Assembly (NCBI GenBank): GCA_964587625.1
Contig: CAZPLU010000004.1
Location: forward strand, 1 to 64,000
Length of the DNA stretch: 64,000 nucleotides
Direction of reading: 5' to 3'
DNA from: DAOPZJ01 sp964587625
GTDB lineage: Bacteria > Bacillota > Clostridia > Oscillospirales > JAKOTC01
Made by a program: the position numbers and the translations under genes. A model generated the notes under the pieces. The model ran no database searches and had not been told where the DNA came from. It worked only from the letters and a program-made list of their open reading frames with translations. Position 1 is the stretch's first letter; each line of letters opens with the position of its first letter. This document shows, in pieces, positions 25,018 through 32,276 of the stretch.

Positions 25018-26018
25018 TGCTCGGTCTCCGCGTTGATCGCCGAGATCATATCGAGCGAAAACAGCGCGTCGCGGTCGTCGCAGGCGTCGATAAAGCCCTG
25101 TTGGATTGACAGGTCGATGAACGCCTCGACCGATTCACGCGCCGGGTCGGTGGTGAAGACGATGCGTGAAAACGCCTCGGAGAGCACCTCGGGGTCGAGC
25201 GCCGCGCCGGTCAGTTGTGCGATGCGGGCATTGACGACCGCCATGGCCTCGTCGGGATTTTGATTGATGGATTCGGTGATTTCGGAATGCGCTTGCAAAA
25301 ACTTTGCGACGAGGTCGGGGTGGGCGGTCATAAAGTCCCTGCCGGCGATGACCACCGCCGTGGAATAGTTGCCGTCGAACCAAATTTGGTTATAATCCAA
25401 GACGAGCTTCGCGCCGACCTCGCACAAAAGTCGCGCGCCCCAGGGCTCCGGAACCAGCGCCGCGTCGATGCCGCCGATCTGCATCAGCGACTTGATCTCG
25501 GAATTGGCCGCCGCGTAAATTTCGACCGTGCCGCCCGCCGATGCCGCCGCAAGGCCGTTTTCGGATAAAAGCTGCAGCAAAGACAGGTGCTGGGTGTTTC
25601 CGAGTTGCGGGATTGCCACTTTTTTGCCCGCGAGGTCGGCGACCGATGTGATATTCGCGCCGTCGCGCGCGACCAATAACGCGCCGCCGTTCGCCGCGCC
25701 CGAGAGGATGACCACATCGCCGCCGGAGCGCACAAAGCCGTTGATGGCCGGTACCGGACCGATGTAGCCGATGTCAACGCTGCCCGCGAACAGAGCTTCG
25801 ATTTCGGCGGGACCGGCGGTGAAATCGTGATAGTGCACCTCATAACCCGAAAGCGCATTTTCAAACGCGCCGTTCGCGGAGCCGATCAGCGCCTGTGCGT
25901 GGGTGATGTTCGGAAAAAAGGCGATATTGACCGAAGTTTTCTCTGCGGCGGGTTTGGCGCAGCCGAACGGGGTGAACAGCAGAGCTGTGCAAAAAAGGAG
26001 CGCGGGAAGCTTTTTCAT
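25014..26018 (-). CDS. ABC transporter substrate-binding lipoprotein, SsuA/NMT1-THI5-like
   Basis: A 334-residue protein from the ATG at 26018 (MKKLPALLFCTALLFTPFGC), a lipoprotein signal with lipobox PFGC. The mature part opens VNIAFFPNITHAQALIGSANG and contains IGYIGPVPAINGFVRSGGDVV, cut here as IGYIGPVPAINGF, features of the sulfonate/nitrate/pyrimidine-precursor binding group. It is first in the operon with the ATPase and permease. No sulfonate-degrading or thiamine genes lie nearby, so the ligand stays open. The ribosome binding site is weak. The 26019-26209 spacer has no gene. Confidence 0.9.
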   Translation of the reverse strand: MKKLPALLFCTALLFTPFGCAKPAAEKTSVNIAFFPNITHAQALIGSANGAFENALSGYEVHYHDFTAGPAEIEALFAGSVDIGYIGPVPAINGFVRSGGDVVILSGAANGGALLVARDGANITSVADLAGKKVAIPQLGNTQHLSLLQLLSENGLAAASAGGTVEIYAAANSEIKSLMQIGGIDAALVPEPWGARLLCEVGAKLVLDYNQIWFDGNYSTAVVIAGRDFMTAHPDLVAKFLQAHSEITESINQNPDEAMAVVNARIAQLTGAALDPEVLSEAFSRIVFTTDPARESVEAFIDLSIQQGFIDACDDRDALFSLDMISAINAETEQ

Positions 26019-26209
26019 GATTTTGATAACCGTTCTTTCGCTATAATTTTGTTGTTTTTCCAATGTTCATATGTAGGCGCAGAGTTTACGGAATAAAATT
26101 AAGGTTTCGGCGTTTTGCCATGCAAAACGGGATTTATATCGTTGGATTGGGCGTTCGGGCAGCCGCGGTGGAACCGGACGCTTTATGCTTTAAGCCATAC
26201 ACAAAGCAG

Positions 26210-26659
26210 CTATGACTTTTCGGCTGAAAGTTTTTGCGCGTAAGCGGCGGCGAGGCGGTCGCAGCGCTCGTTTTCGGGGTGGCCGTCGTGACCGCGCACC
26301 CAGACGAATTCGACTTTATGTATCGCGGTCAGTTCGGAGAGCCGCCGCCAGAGGTCGGGGTTTTTGACCTCGGCGCTGCCGGCGCGCTTCCAGCCGCTTT
26401 TTTCCCATTTTTCGAGCCAGCCGAGTTCGAAGGCGTTGATCAGATATTGCGAATCGCTGTAGAGTTTGACCCGACAGGGTGTTTTGAGCGCCTCGAGCGC
26501 GACGATGGCGGCGGTCAGCTCCATGCGGTTGTTGGTGGTCTCGGGCTCTCCTCCGCTGAGTTCTTTTTCGCTGCTCCGATATCTGAGGATACAGCCCCAG
26601 CCGCCGGGACCGGGATTGCCCAAGCACGCGCCGTCGGTGTAAATATCAACCTGCTTCAT
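26210..26659 (-). CDS. rnhA: ribonuclease HI
   Basis: A 149-residue enzyme cutting RNA in RNA-DNA hybrids. The active-site carboxylates are visible: Asp9 in IYTDGACLGNPGPGG, Glu47 in NNRMELTAA, Asp69 in LYSDSQYLIN, and the C-terminal HDGHPENERCDRLA motif with the last Asp. GAGGAG precedes the ATG. It overlaps the preceding ABC ATPase gene by 14 bases, so the two are co-transcribed. Confidence 0.96.
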   Translation of the reverse strand: MKQVDIYTDGACLGNPGPGGWGCILRYRSSEKELSGGEPETTNNRMELTAAIVALEALKTPCRVKLYSDSQYLINAFELGWLEKWEKSGWKRAGSAEVKNPDLWRRLSELTAIHKVEFVWVRGHDGHPENERCDRLAAAYAQKLSAEKS

Positions 26660-27341
26660 AGGCGCTCCTCTCGTCCGATGTGATTTTACCGTCGCAAATA
26701 GTCACGACGCGGTGCGCGAATGCCGCCACCGCCAGGTCATGCGTGATCATTATAACCGTCTTTCCGTTTTTGTTCAAGAGGGCCAGGAGATTCACGATGT
26801 CGGCGCCCGAGGCGGAGTCGAGATTTCCGGTCGGCTCGTCGGCAAGCAGAATATCGGGATCGGCGGCGATGGCCCGGGCGATGGCGGTTCGCTGCTGCTG
26901 TCCGCCCGACAGCTTCGGCGGACGGTGATCGGCGCGCTGGGAAAGCCCCACTTTATCAAGGGCTTCAAGGGCTGTCTTTCGCCGTTCTTCCCGTTCGATG
27001 CCGCGGTATAACAGCGGGAGCTCCACGTTTTCGACGGCGGACAGCGAGGAGATGAGGTTATAGTTTTGAAACACGAAGCCCACGCGGCGGTTTCGGATTC
27101 CCGACAGTTCTTCCTCATCCAAGGCGTCCGACGACTTCCCGAACAGGTAATAACGCCCGCTCGTCGGGATATCGAGGCAGCCCAAAATATTCAGCAGCGT
27201 CGATTTTCCGGAACCCGACTGACCCATGACCGCCAAAAATTCTCCCCGCATAACAGAAAGCGAAACGCCGTCAAGCGCATTGACTTCGTTTCGCCCTTTG
27301 CTGTAGATCTTGCTGATGTTTTCCGTACAGATGATTTCCAT
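26646..27341 (-). CDS. ABC transporter ATP-binding protein, LolD/MacB type
   Basis: A 231-residue ATPase with Walker A GQSGSGKST near residue 40, the LDxEELSxIRNxxVGFVFQxYNL region typical of the LolD/MacB/FtsE group (VGFVFQNYNLI near 88), signature LSGGQQQR near 143, Walker B ILLADEPTGNLDS near 163 and ITHD. These ATPases usually partner FtsX-like permeases, but none lies beside it. It follows a foldase-like lipoprotein gene by 62 bp and overlaps rnhA. Partner presumably encoded elsewhere. Confidence 0.9.
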   Translation of the reverse strand: MEIICTENISKIYSKGRNEVNALDGVSLSVMRGEFLAVMGQSGSGKSTLLNILGCLDIPTSGRYYLFGKSSDALDEEELSGIRNRRVGFVFQNYNLISSLSAVENVELPLLYRGIEREERRKTALEALDKVGLSQRADHRPPKLSGGQQQRTAIARAIAADPDILLADEPTGNLDSASGADIVNLLALLNKNGKTVIMITHDLAVAAFAHRVVTICDGKITSDERSAYEAG

Positions 27342-27403
27342 GTTTTCCTCCGAGCCGCCGCGTATTTGTGCGGTTATTATCTGCCGGAGGGGATGAAATA
27401 TGA

Positions 27404-28507
27404 TCAGTCCTGGAGTTTTTTGATGTTGATCGGCTTATATTTTTTCATCAGCCGCGTGTCCATCACGATGTCATAGGCGTCGGTGATCGCCATGATGGAT
27501 TCCTGGAATTCGGCGCCCTTGAGATCGCGCAGCACGGCGTCCCGGTTTTGGGGGTAGTCGGTCTCGTCGGCGGTCAGCGGGTCGCCTTTGTGATAGATGA
27601 AGAAATAGCCGAGGTTTTCATCCTTGGAATAGCCGAATTTGCCGATTTCGAGGTCTTTGTAAGCGGTGATCATATCGACCGCGTAATCGTTGTCCTCTAA
27701 ATTGATCAGTTGGGACTGGATCGGGTCGACTTCGGTCTCCGGGGTGATCATGCTGTTGGCAAGCAGGAAATCACGGTACAGCGTGTCGAGGTCAATCGAG
27801 CCGCTGTTGAGTTTTCCGACCGAGGTCTTGCAAAATTCATCGATGTTGTTGATCTCGTCCTCTGTCAACACGACGCCGCTATCCTCGTTGAAAAAGGGGA
27901 TCGGAAACAGCTTGGCGCTGCCGTACGTCTTGGAGAAATGCGCCTTGATCTCCTCTTCGGGAACCGCATTTGTGCCGCCGGTGTCATAGATGCTCTTGAA
28001 CAGCGTGGTCTCTTTCATGCTGTTCAACAGCCAAAACTCCACCGCCGCAAGGTCGATGCCGTTGCGGGTGTAGTAGCCGTTGTAATAGGTCTCATAGGCG
28101 TCGTAGAAATTCTTCGCGTATTCCTTTGTGGAGGCGATTTCTTCCTCGGTGATCGCGATGCCGGCATCCTTGAGCGCCTGGTCGTAATAAATCACCTTGC
28201 GCAGCTCTTCGAGCGTGGTCGCGCTGATCCAGACGTCGACACGGGTGCCGTCGATGTTGTTGAAGAGCTCCATCTGTTCTTTGATGGTCAGATAGCTGCC
28301 GTCGTCTTTTTGCTGGTTAAACGTATAACTCATCTGGTTGGACATGGTTGTATAGGCGTCGAGTTGGAGTATGAGGTACTGCTCGACGCTGAAGGGCTGT
28401 CCTTTGATGGTGACAATCGGTTCGGTGTCCGGGCCGCAGGCGGTAAAAACCGACAAGGACAGCGCGAACAGCAGCAATATCGAAATGGTGCGTTTTATTC
28501 CTGACAT
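27404..28507 (-). CDS. SurA/PrsA-like foldase lipoprotein, PPIase domain uncertain
   Basis: A 367-residue exported lipoprotein (signal peptide with TACG lipobox at residues 21-24). The body is mostly helical and resembles the N-terminal chaperone region of PrsA/SurA proteins: EELRKVIYYDQALKDAGIAI near residue 99, cut here as EELRKVIYYDQALK, and ITEEEIASTKEYAKNFYD near 120. The later part (LEIGKFGYSKDENLGYFFIY near 288) has the spacing of a degenerate parvulin fold, but I do not see a clear catalytic motif. Likely assists folding outside the membrane. GGAGG precedes the ATG. Confidence 0.65.
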   Translation of the reverse strand: MSGIKRTISILLLFALSLSVFTACGPDTEPIVTIKGQPFSVEQYLILQLDAYTTMSNQMSYTFNQQKDDGSYLTIKEQMELFNNIDGTRVDVWISATTLEELRKVIYYDQALKDAGIAITEEEIASTKEYAKNFYDAYETYYNGYYTRNGIDLAAVEFWLLNSMKETTLFKSIYDTGGTNAVPEEEIKAHFSKTYGSAKLFPIPFFNEDSGVVLTEDEINNIDEFCKTSVGKLNSGSIDLDTLYRDFLLANSMITPETEVDPIQSQLINLEDNDYAVDMITAYKDLEIGKFGYSKDENLGYFFIYHKGDPLTADETDYPQNRDAVLRDLKGAEFQESIMAITDAYDIVMDTRLMKKYKPINIKKLQD

Positions 28508-28537
28508 TTTCAGACCTCCAAGAATTAATACCCGTCT

Positions 28538-28566
28538 ATTTTAATACAATTTCGTGCGTTTTGCAA
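28538..28566 (-). promoter_or_regulatory. sigma-A promoter of the foldase-like/ABC/rnhA unit
   Basis: On the minus strand TTGCAA (28561-28566) and TAAAAT (28538-28543) are 17 bases apart, about 30 bases ahead of the ATG at 28507. This makes the lipoprotein, ABC ATPase and rnhA genes a probable transcription unit. Confidence 0.65.
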
Positions 28567-28638
28567 TAGCCGGGGTTAGTTTTTCGAAAGGCGCGGCTCC
28601 GAAATTCATAAAAATGCCGCTTGTTCGGACGCCGCTTT

Positions 28639-29976
28639 TTATTTTGCCGCAAATTCGGCGGTGAAAACCGTGCCGTGTTCGGCATTGCTTATGACCGTGA
28701 GTTTTCCGCCGTGGGCGTCGGCGATGGATTTGGCGATCGAGAGGCCGAGGCCGTGCCCGCCGCCCGCCTGCGAACGGGATTGGTCGGCAGCGCCGACAAT
28801 TGGTGTGCCGCCGGATTCCCCGTAAACCTGTGCGCGTGATTTTTCGGCGCGGTAGAAGCGGTCGAAAAGATAGGGCAGATCCGCCTTATCGATCGGGTTG
28901 CCGGTGTTGTGCACCGAGAGTTTGGCCCGGCCCTGCTCCTTTGTGAGCGCGAGCGTGACCTTGCCGCCTTTGCCGCCGTATTTGCAGGCGTTGTCGATCA
29001 GGATCACAATCAGGCGGTTCAACTGCTCGGCGTCGCCGAAAACCGTGACGTCGGGCTTGATGTCGTTGCAAAGCGCCACGCCCTGTTCGAACGCGACCGC
29101 CTCAAACGGCAGCAGCGCATTCCAGGCGGCGTCGCTGAGGTTGACCGGCCCGTGCGCGGCCGGTCGGGTCTCGCCGTGTTCCGCGGCGTCGGATTTGGCC
29201 AAAAACAGCAGGTTGTCGGCCAGCTTTTTCATCCGCTCGCCCTCGGTCTTGGTGTTTTCGATCCACTTTCGCCGGTTTTTGATCGCGTCTTCGGGATGCG
29301 CGAGCAGGATATCGGTGTTGGCCAAGATCACCGTCAGCGGCGTCTTTAATTCGTGGGAGGCGTCGGCGACAAATTGCCGCTGCTGCCGCCACGCCGTCTT
29401 TGCCGGTTTTAGCGCCAGCCCCGACAAAAAATAGGCCAGCAGGAAAAAGACGAGCAACGCCGGAATTCCCACCGAGAGCGAAGTGAGCACGAGGTTGTTC
29501 ATATAGACGCGCTCGCCGCCCGTGTCGGCAAAGGCGATTTTGGAATCGTACAGTCCTCTTTTCACCAGATAGCGCAGATGCAGGTCGGCGATCGCCCCCG
29601 AGCCGTCGGGATCGGATAGGGCCGCCGATATCGCGTCGGCCAGCACCCCGTCGCTGATTTCGATCTCGCCGCCGTATGCCGAGATCACCGCGCCTTCGGC
29701 GTCGACCGCAACCGAAAACGTACGCACGAAGGCGTTTTCGGCGGGCCCCGCGCCGACGTCTCCGGGATCGCTTTGGGGTTTTTTCCCCCCGCCGATCTCC
29801 CAGGGCGGCTGCCCCGTGTTGTAGTCCCGTGCGAGCGCCATCGAAAGCGCCGCGCTTCCGGCGTCGGTCAGGCGTTTGGCGGACGAATATAACAGCGCGC
29901 CGAACACCGCCGCGAGCACCAAAAAAACCGACAGCATGTTGATGAGGATGAACTTGACCCGCAGCTTTTTGATCAT
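28639..29976 (-). CDS. sensor histidine kinase
   Basis: A 445-residue membrane kinase. Transmembrane helices at about 10-31 and 163-187 bracket an extracellular sensor of about 130 residues. HisKA has the phosphorylated His208 in DASHELKTPLTVILANTD, and the ATPase domain has the N-box LIDNACKYGG near 335 and a G-box GHGLGLSIAKS near 410. Between the F-box-like YLFDRFYRAEKSRA and the G-box is a Gly/Ser/Ala-rich insert of about 20 residues not usual in the family. It overlaps the response-regulator gene by four bases. Probably the sensor for the divergent VTC operon. Confidence 0.95.
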   Translation of the reverse strand: MIKKLRVKFILINMLSVFLVLAAVFGALLYSSAKRLTDAGSAALSMALARDYNTGQPPWEIGGGKKPQSDPGDVGAGPAENAFVRTFSVAVDAEGAVISAYGGEIEISDGVLADAISAALSDPDGSGAIADLHLRYLVKRGLYDSKIAFADTGGERVYMNNLVLTSLSVGIPALLVFFLLAYFLSGLALKPAKTAWRQQRQFVADASHELKTPLTVILANTDILLAHPEDAIKNRRKWIENTKTEGERMKKLADNLLFLAKSDAAEHGETRPAAHGPVNLSDAAWNALLPFEAVAFEQGVALCNDIKPDVTVFGDAEQLNRLIVILIDNACKYGGKGGKVTLALTKEQGRAKLSVHNTGNPIDKADLPYLFDRFYRAEKSRAQVYGESGGTPIVGAADQSRSQAGGGHGLGLSIAKSIADAHGGKLTVISNAEHGTVFTAEFAAK

Positions 29977-30647
29977 TCCGAGACCTCCAGCCGGTAGCCG
30001 ACCTTGCGAACCGTGCCGATGTTGACTTTTGAGCCGAGATAGAAGAATTTTTTGCGTAAAAATGAGATATAAGCCTCGACATTATTATCTTCGGCGTCGG
30101 AGTCGCTGCCCCAGACCCTGGTCAAAATCGTCTCTTTTTGCACCACCGCGTTGGGGTTCGCCATCAAAAGCCGAAGCACCGAAAATTCTTTAAAACCCAG
30201 ATGAACCGATTTTGCCTCTTTTTTGAGCATATAGGAGGAAAGGTCAAGCGTGATGTCTGCGAAGGTCAGCTCGTCGGTGAGCACCTCGCCCTGCCGCCGC
30301 GACAGCGCCCGAATGCGCGCCATCAGCTCGTCGGGCGAAAAGGGCTTGGTCATATAGTCGTCGGCGCCGCAGTCGAGCCCTTTGACCTTGTCGTTGATCT
30401 CGTCGCGGGCGGTCAGCAGCAAAACCGGCGTCGCGATCTTGTCGGCGCGCAGCTGCCTGACGACCTCGAAGCCGGTCATGCCCGGCAGCATCACGTCGAG
30501 GATGATCACGTCGTAGTCCGAGTTTTTGGCGTAATACAGGCCGTCGGTGCCCGTGAACACGGTCTCGGCGTCGTATTTATGTTCGTTCAGAATCTGTGCG
30601 AGCGCCTCGGCGAGGCGTTTTTCGTCCTCCACGACCAATACGCGCAA
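29973..30647 (-). CDS. OmpR-family response regulator
   Basis: A 224-residue regulator: receiver domain with acidic pocket EDE at 7-9, phospho-acceptor Asp51 (VIILDVMLPG), Thr in LLTARDE and Lys in TKPFSPDEL; then a winged-helix DNA-binding domain (LGFKEFSVLRLLMANPNAVV, and SYMLKKEAKSV before it). The start is a TTG at 30647 behind GAGAGGAG. It overlaps the kinase gene (ATGA). OmpR-type regulators bind direct repeats at an 11-base period near the -35 region, which is what the upstream spacer shows. Confidence 0.95.
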   Translation of the reverse strand: MRVLVVEDEKRLAEALAQILNEHKYDAETVFTGTDGLYYAKNSDYDVIILDVMLPGMTGFEVVRQLRADKIATPVLLLTARDEINDKVKGLDCGADDYMTKPFSPDELMARIRALSRRQGEVLTDELTFADITLDLSSYMLKKEAKSVHLGFKEFSVLRLLMANPNAVVQKETILTRVWGSDSDAEDNNVEAYISFLRKKFFYLGSKVNIGTVRKVGYRLEVSE

Positions 30648-30713
30648 GCAAATCAGCTCCTCTCGGTTTTAACACGCCCGCGCCTGTGATTTGCACGAAC
30701 AGTTGATACCGAT

Positions 30714-30784
30714 ATTGTATATCGCAAAGCTGAAAAAAACCTGAAACCGGATTTTCAGAGTATTTTCAGACACCTGTGTAAAAT
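30714..30784. promoter_or_regulatory. symmetrical four-half-site operator with divergent promoters
   Basis: Between the response regulator and the VTC operon lie CTGAAA at 30730-30735 and 30741-30746, then TTTCAG (its reverse complement) at 30753-30758 and 30764-30769. Each pair has an 11-base period and the set is exactly symmetrical about 30749.5. On the right TAAAAT (30779-30784) begins 9 bases after the last site; on the left, on the minus strand, TACAAT (30714-30719) begins 10 bases after the outer site. Each inward pair takes the place of a -35. This is how OmpR-family activators bind, so autoregulation and activation of the VTC operon are both inferred. Confidence 0.75.
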
Positions 30785-30877
30785 GAGGGCATACCCCGCG
30801 GGGAAAACGGCCGAATGTCGGATTCATCATAACATATTCTCACCATCGGTTCAACTCCCGAGAAAAGAGGTTCATCC

Positions 30878-31606
30878 ATGCAAAACATCACGACGGTTTT
30901 TAAACGATACGAAAAAAAATATCTGCTCGACGACGGACAGGTCGAACGCCTTTGCCGGCTCGCGCGGGGCAGGATGCATCCCGACGCGTACGGAAAAAAC
31001 ACCGTTTGCAGCGTCTACTTCGACACCGACGACTACCGCATCATCCGCGCCTCGCTCGAAAAGCCCGTCTATAAGGAAAAGCTGCGGCTGCGCTGTTACG
31101 GGATCCCGAAATCCGAGGACACGGTGTTTTTGGAATTGAAAAAGAAATACAAGGGCGTCGTGTATAAAAGGCGCGTCAAAATGACCCTCTCGGACGCCGC
31201 CGACTGGATGGGCGGAACCCCCGGCGCGGGACGCGACAGCCAGATCGGGCGGGAGATCGCATATTTCATGGCCTTTTACGACCCGCTGCCCAAAGCCCTG
31301 ATCGCCTATGAGCGCGAGGCGTTTTACGATAACGACGATCCCGGTCTGCGCCTGACGGTCGACAGCGACATCCGGGTGCGCGCAAACCGGCTGTGGCCGG
31401 GGCTCGGCTGCGACGGCACGCCGATCATCGGCGGCGGCGAACGGCTGGTCGAGGTCAAGACCGCCGGGGCGATCCCGCTGTGGATGTGCGAATTCTTCGA
31501 ACAAAACGGCATCCGGCCGACCTCGTTTTCCAAATACGGCACCTATTATGCCGATTGTATATTCCCCGAACTGCAAAACAAAAAGGGAGGCATTATTTGT
31601 GCTTGA
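30878..31606 (+). CDS. VTC-domain (polyphosphate polymerase-like) protein
   Basis: A 242-residue protein with the CYTH/VTC tunnel-fold pattern: FKRYEKKYLLDD near residues 8-19, VCSVYFDTDDYRIIR near 41-56, KEKLRLRCYG near 66-75, FLELKKKYKGVVYKRR near 86-101, and a late LVEVKTAGAIPLWM. The alternating basic and acidic strands are what VTC domains use to hold phosphate chains and metal. In yeast the VTC complex makes polyphosphate; bacterial stand-alone members have no settled role. It is first in an operon with a DUF4956 membrane protein and a secreted beta-helix protein. GAGG precedes the ATG; its stop lies 8 bases inside the next gene. Confidence 0.88.
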   Translation: MQNITTVFKRYEKKYLLDDGQVERLCRLARGRMHPDAYGKNTVCSVYFDTDDYRIIRASLEKPVYKEKLRLRCYGIPKSEDTVFLELKKKYKGVVYKRRVKMTLSDAADWMGGTPGAGRDSQIGREIAYFMAFYDPLPKALIAYEREAFYDNDDPGLRLTVDSDIRVRANRLWPGLGCDGTPIIGGGERLVEVKTAGAIPLWMCEFFEQNGIRPTSFSKYGTYYADCIFPELQNKKGGIICA

Positions 31607-32276
31607 CACCATTATTTCCGCGGAGGGGCTCTCCGTCGGCGCGCTGCTGCTGTGCACGCTGACGTCGGTTGTCCTCGGCGTGCTGTCAGGGCTCGTCCAC
31701 ACCTATAAAAACACCTATTCCAAGGGTCTCGTCGTGACCTTGGCCCTCCTTCCGGTATTGGTGCAGGCCGTCATCATGATGGTCAACGGCAATATCGGCG
31801 CGGGCGTCGCCGTGGCCGGAGCGTTCAGTTTGGTGCGCTTTCGCTCCGCGCCCGGTAGCGCCCGGGAAATTGCGGCGGTCTTTATGGCCGTCGCGGTCGG
31901 CATCGCAACCGGCATGGGCTATGTGACTTACGCGCTGATCGTTTTCGCCGCCGCCGCAGCGCTGACCCTGCTGCTGTTCGCCACCAAATACGGGGACAGC
32001 CGCACGGACGAGCGCGATTTGAAAATCACCGTCCCCGAGGCGCTCGAATACAACGACGCGTTCGACGACATCTTTGCCGTATACACCAAAAAGGCCGAGC
32101 TGGTTCGCGTGAAAACCACCAATCTGGGCAGCATGTTCGAGCTGCAATACCGCGTCACGCTGGGCGGCGACGGCAACACCATTGAAAAAAAGTTCCTCGA
32201 CGCGCTGCGCTGCCGCAACGGAAACCTCAACGTGAGCTGCGGCAAAATCGGCGGCGCGATCCGGGAGGAATTATGA
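31599..32276 (+). CDS. DUF4956 membrane protein
   Basis: A 225-residue protein starting at the GTG at 31599, 8 bases from GGGAGG and overlapping the VTC stop. About four hydrophobic segments occupy residues 10-130, including the AGAFSLVRFRSAPGSAREIA segment near 72-91, cut here as AFSLVRFRSAPGSA, which is the conserved signature of DUF4956. A cytoplasmic alpha/beta domain of about 90 residues follows. DUF4956 genes regularly lie next to VTC-domain genes, and the Arg-rich signature suggests anion handling; function is inferred. Its stop overlaps the next start (ATGA). Confidence 0.85.
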   Translation: MLDTIISAEGLSVGALLLCTLTSVVLGVLSGLVHTYKNTYSKGLVVTLALLPVLVQAVIMMVNGNIGAGVAVAGAFSLVRFRSAPGSAREIAAVFMAVAVGIATGMGYVTYALIVFAAAAALTLLLFATKYGDSRTDERDLKITVPEALEYNDAFDDIFAVYTKKAELVRVKTTNLGSMFELQYRVTLGGDGNTIEKKFLDALRCRNGNLNVSCGKIGGAIREEL

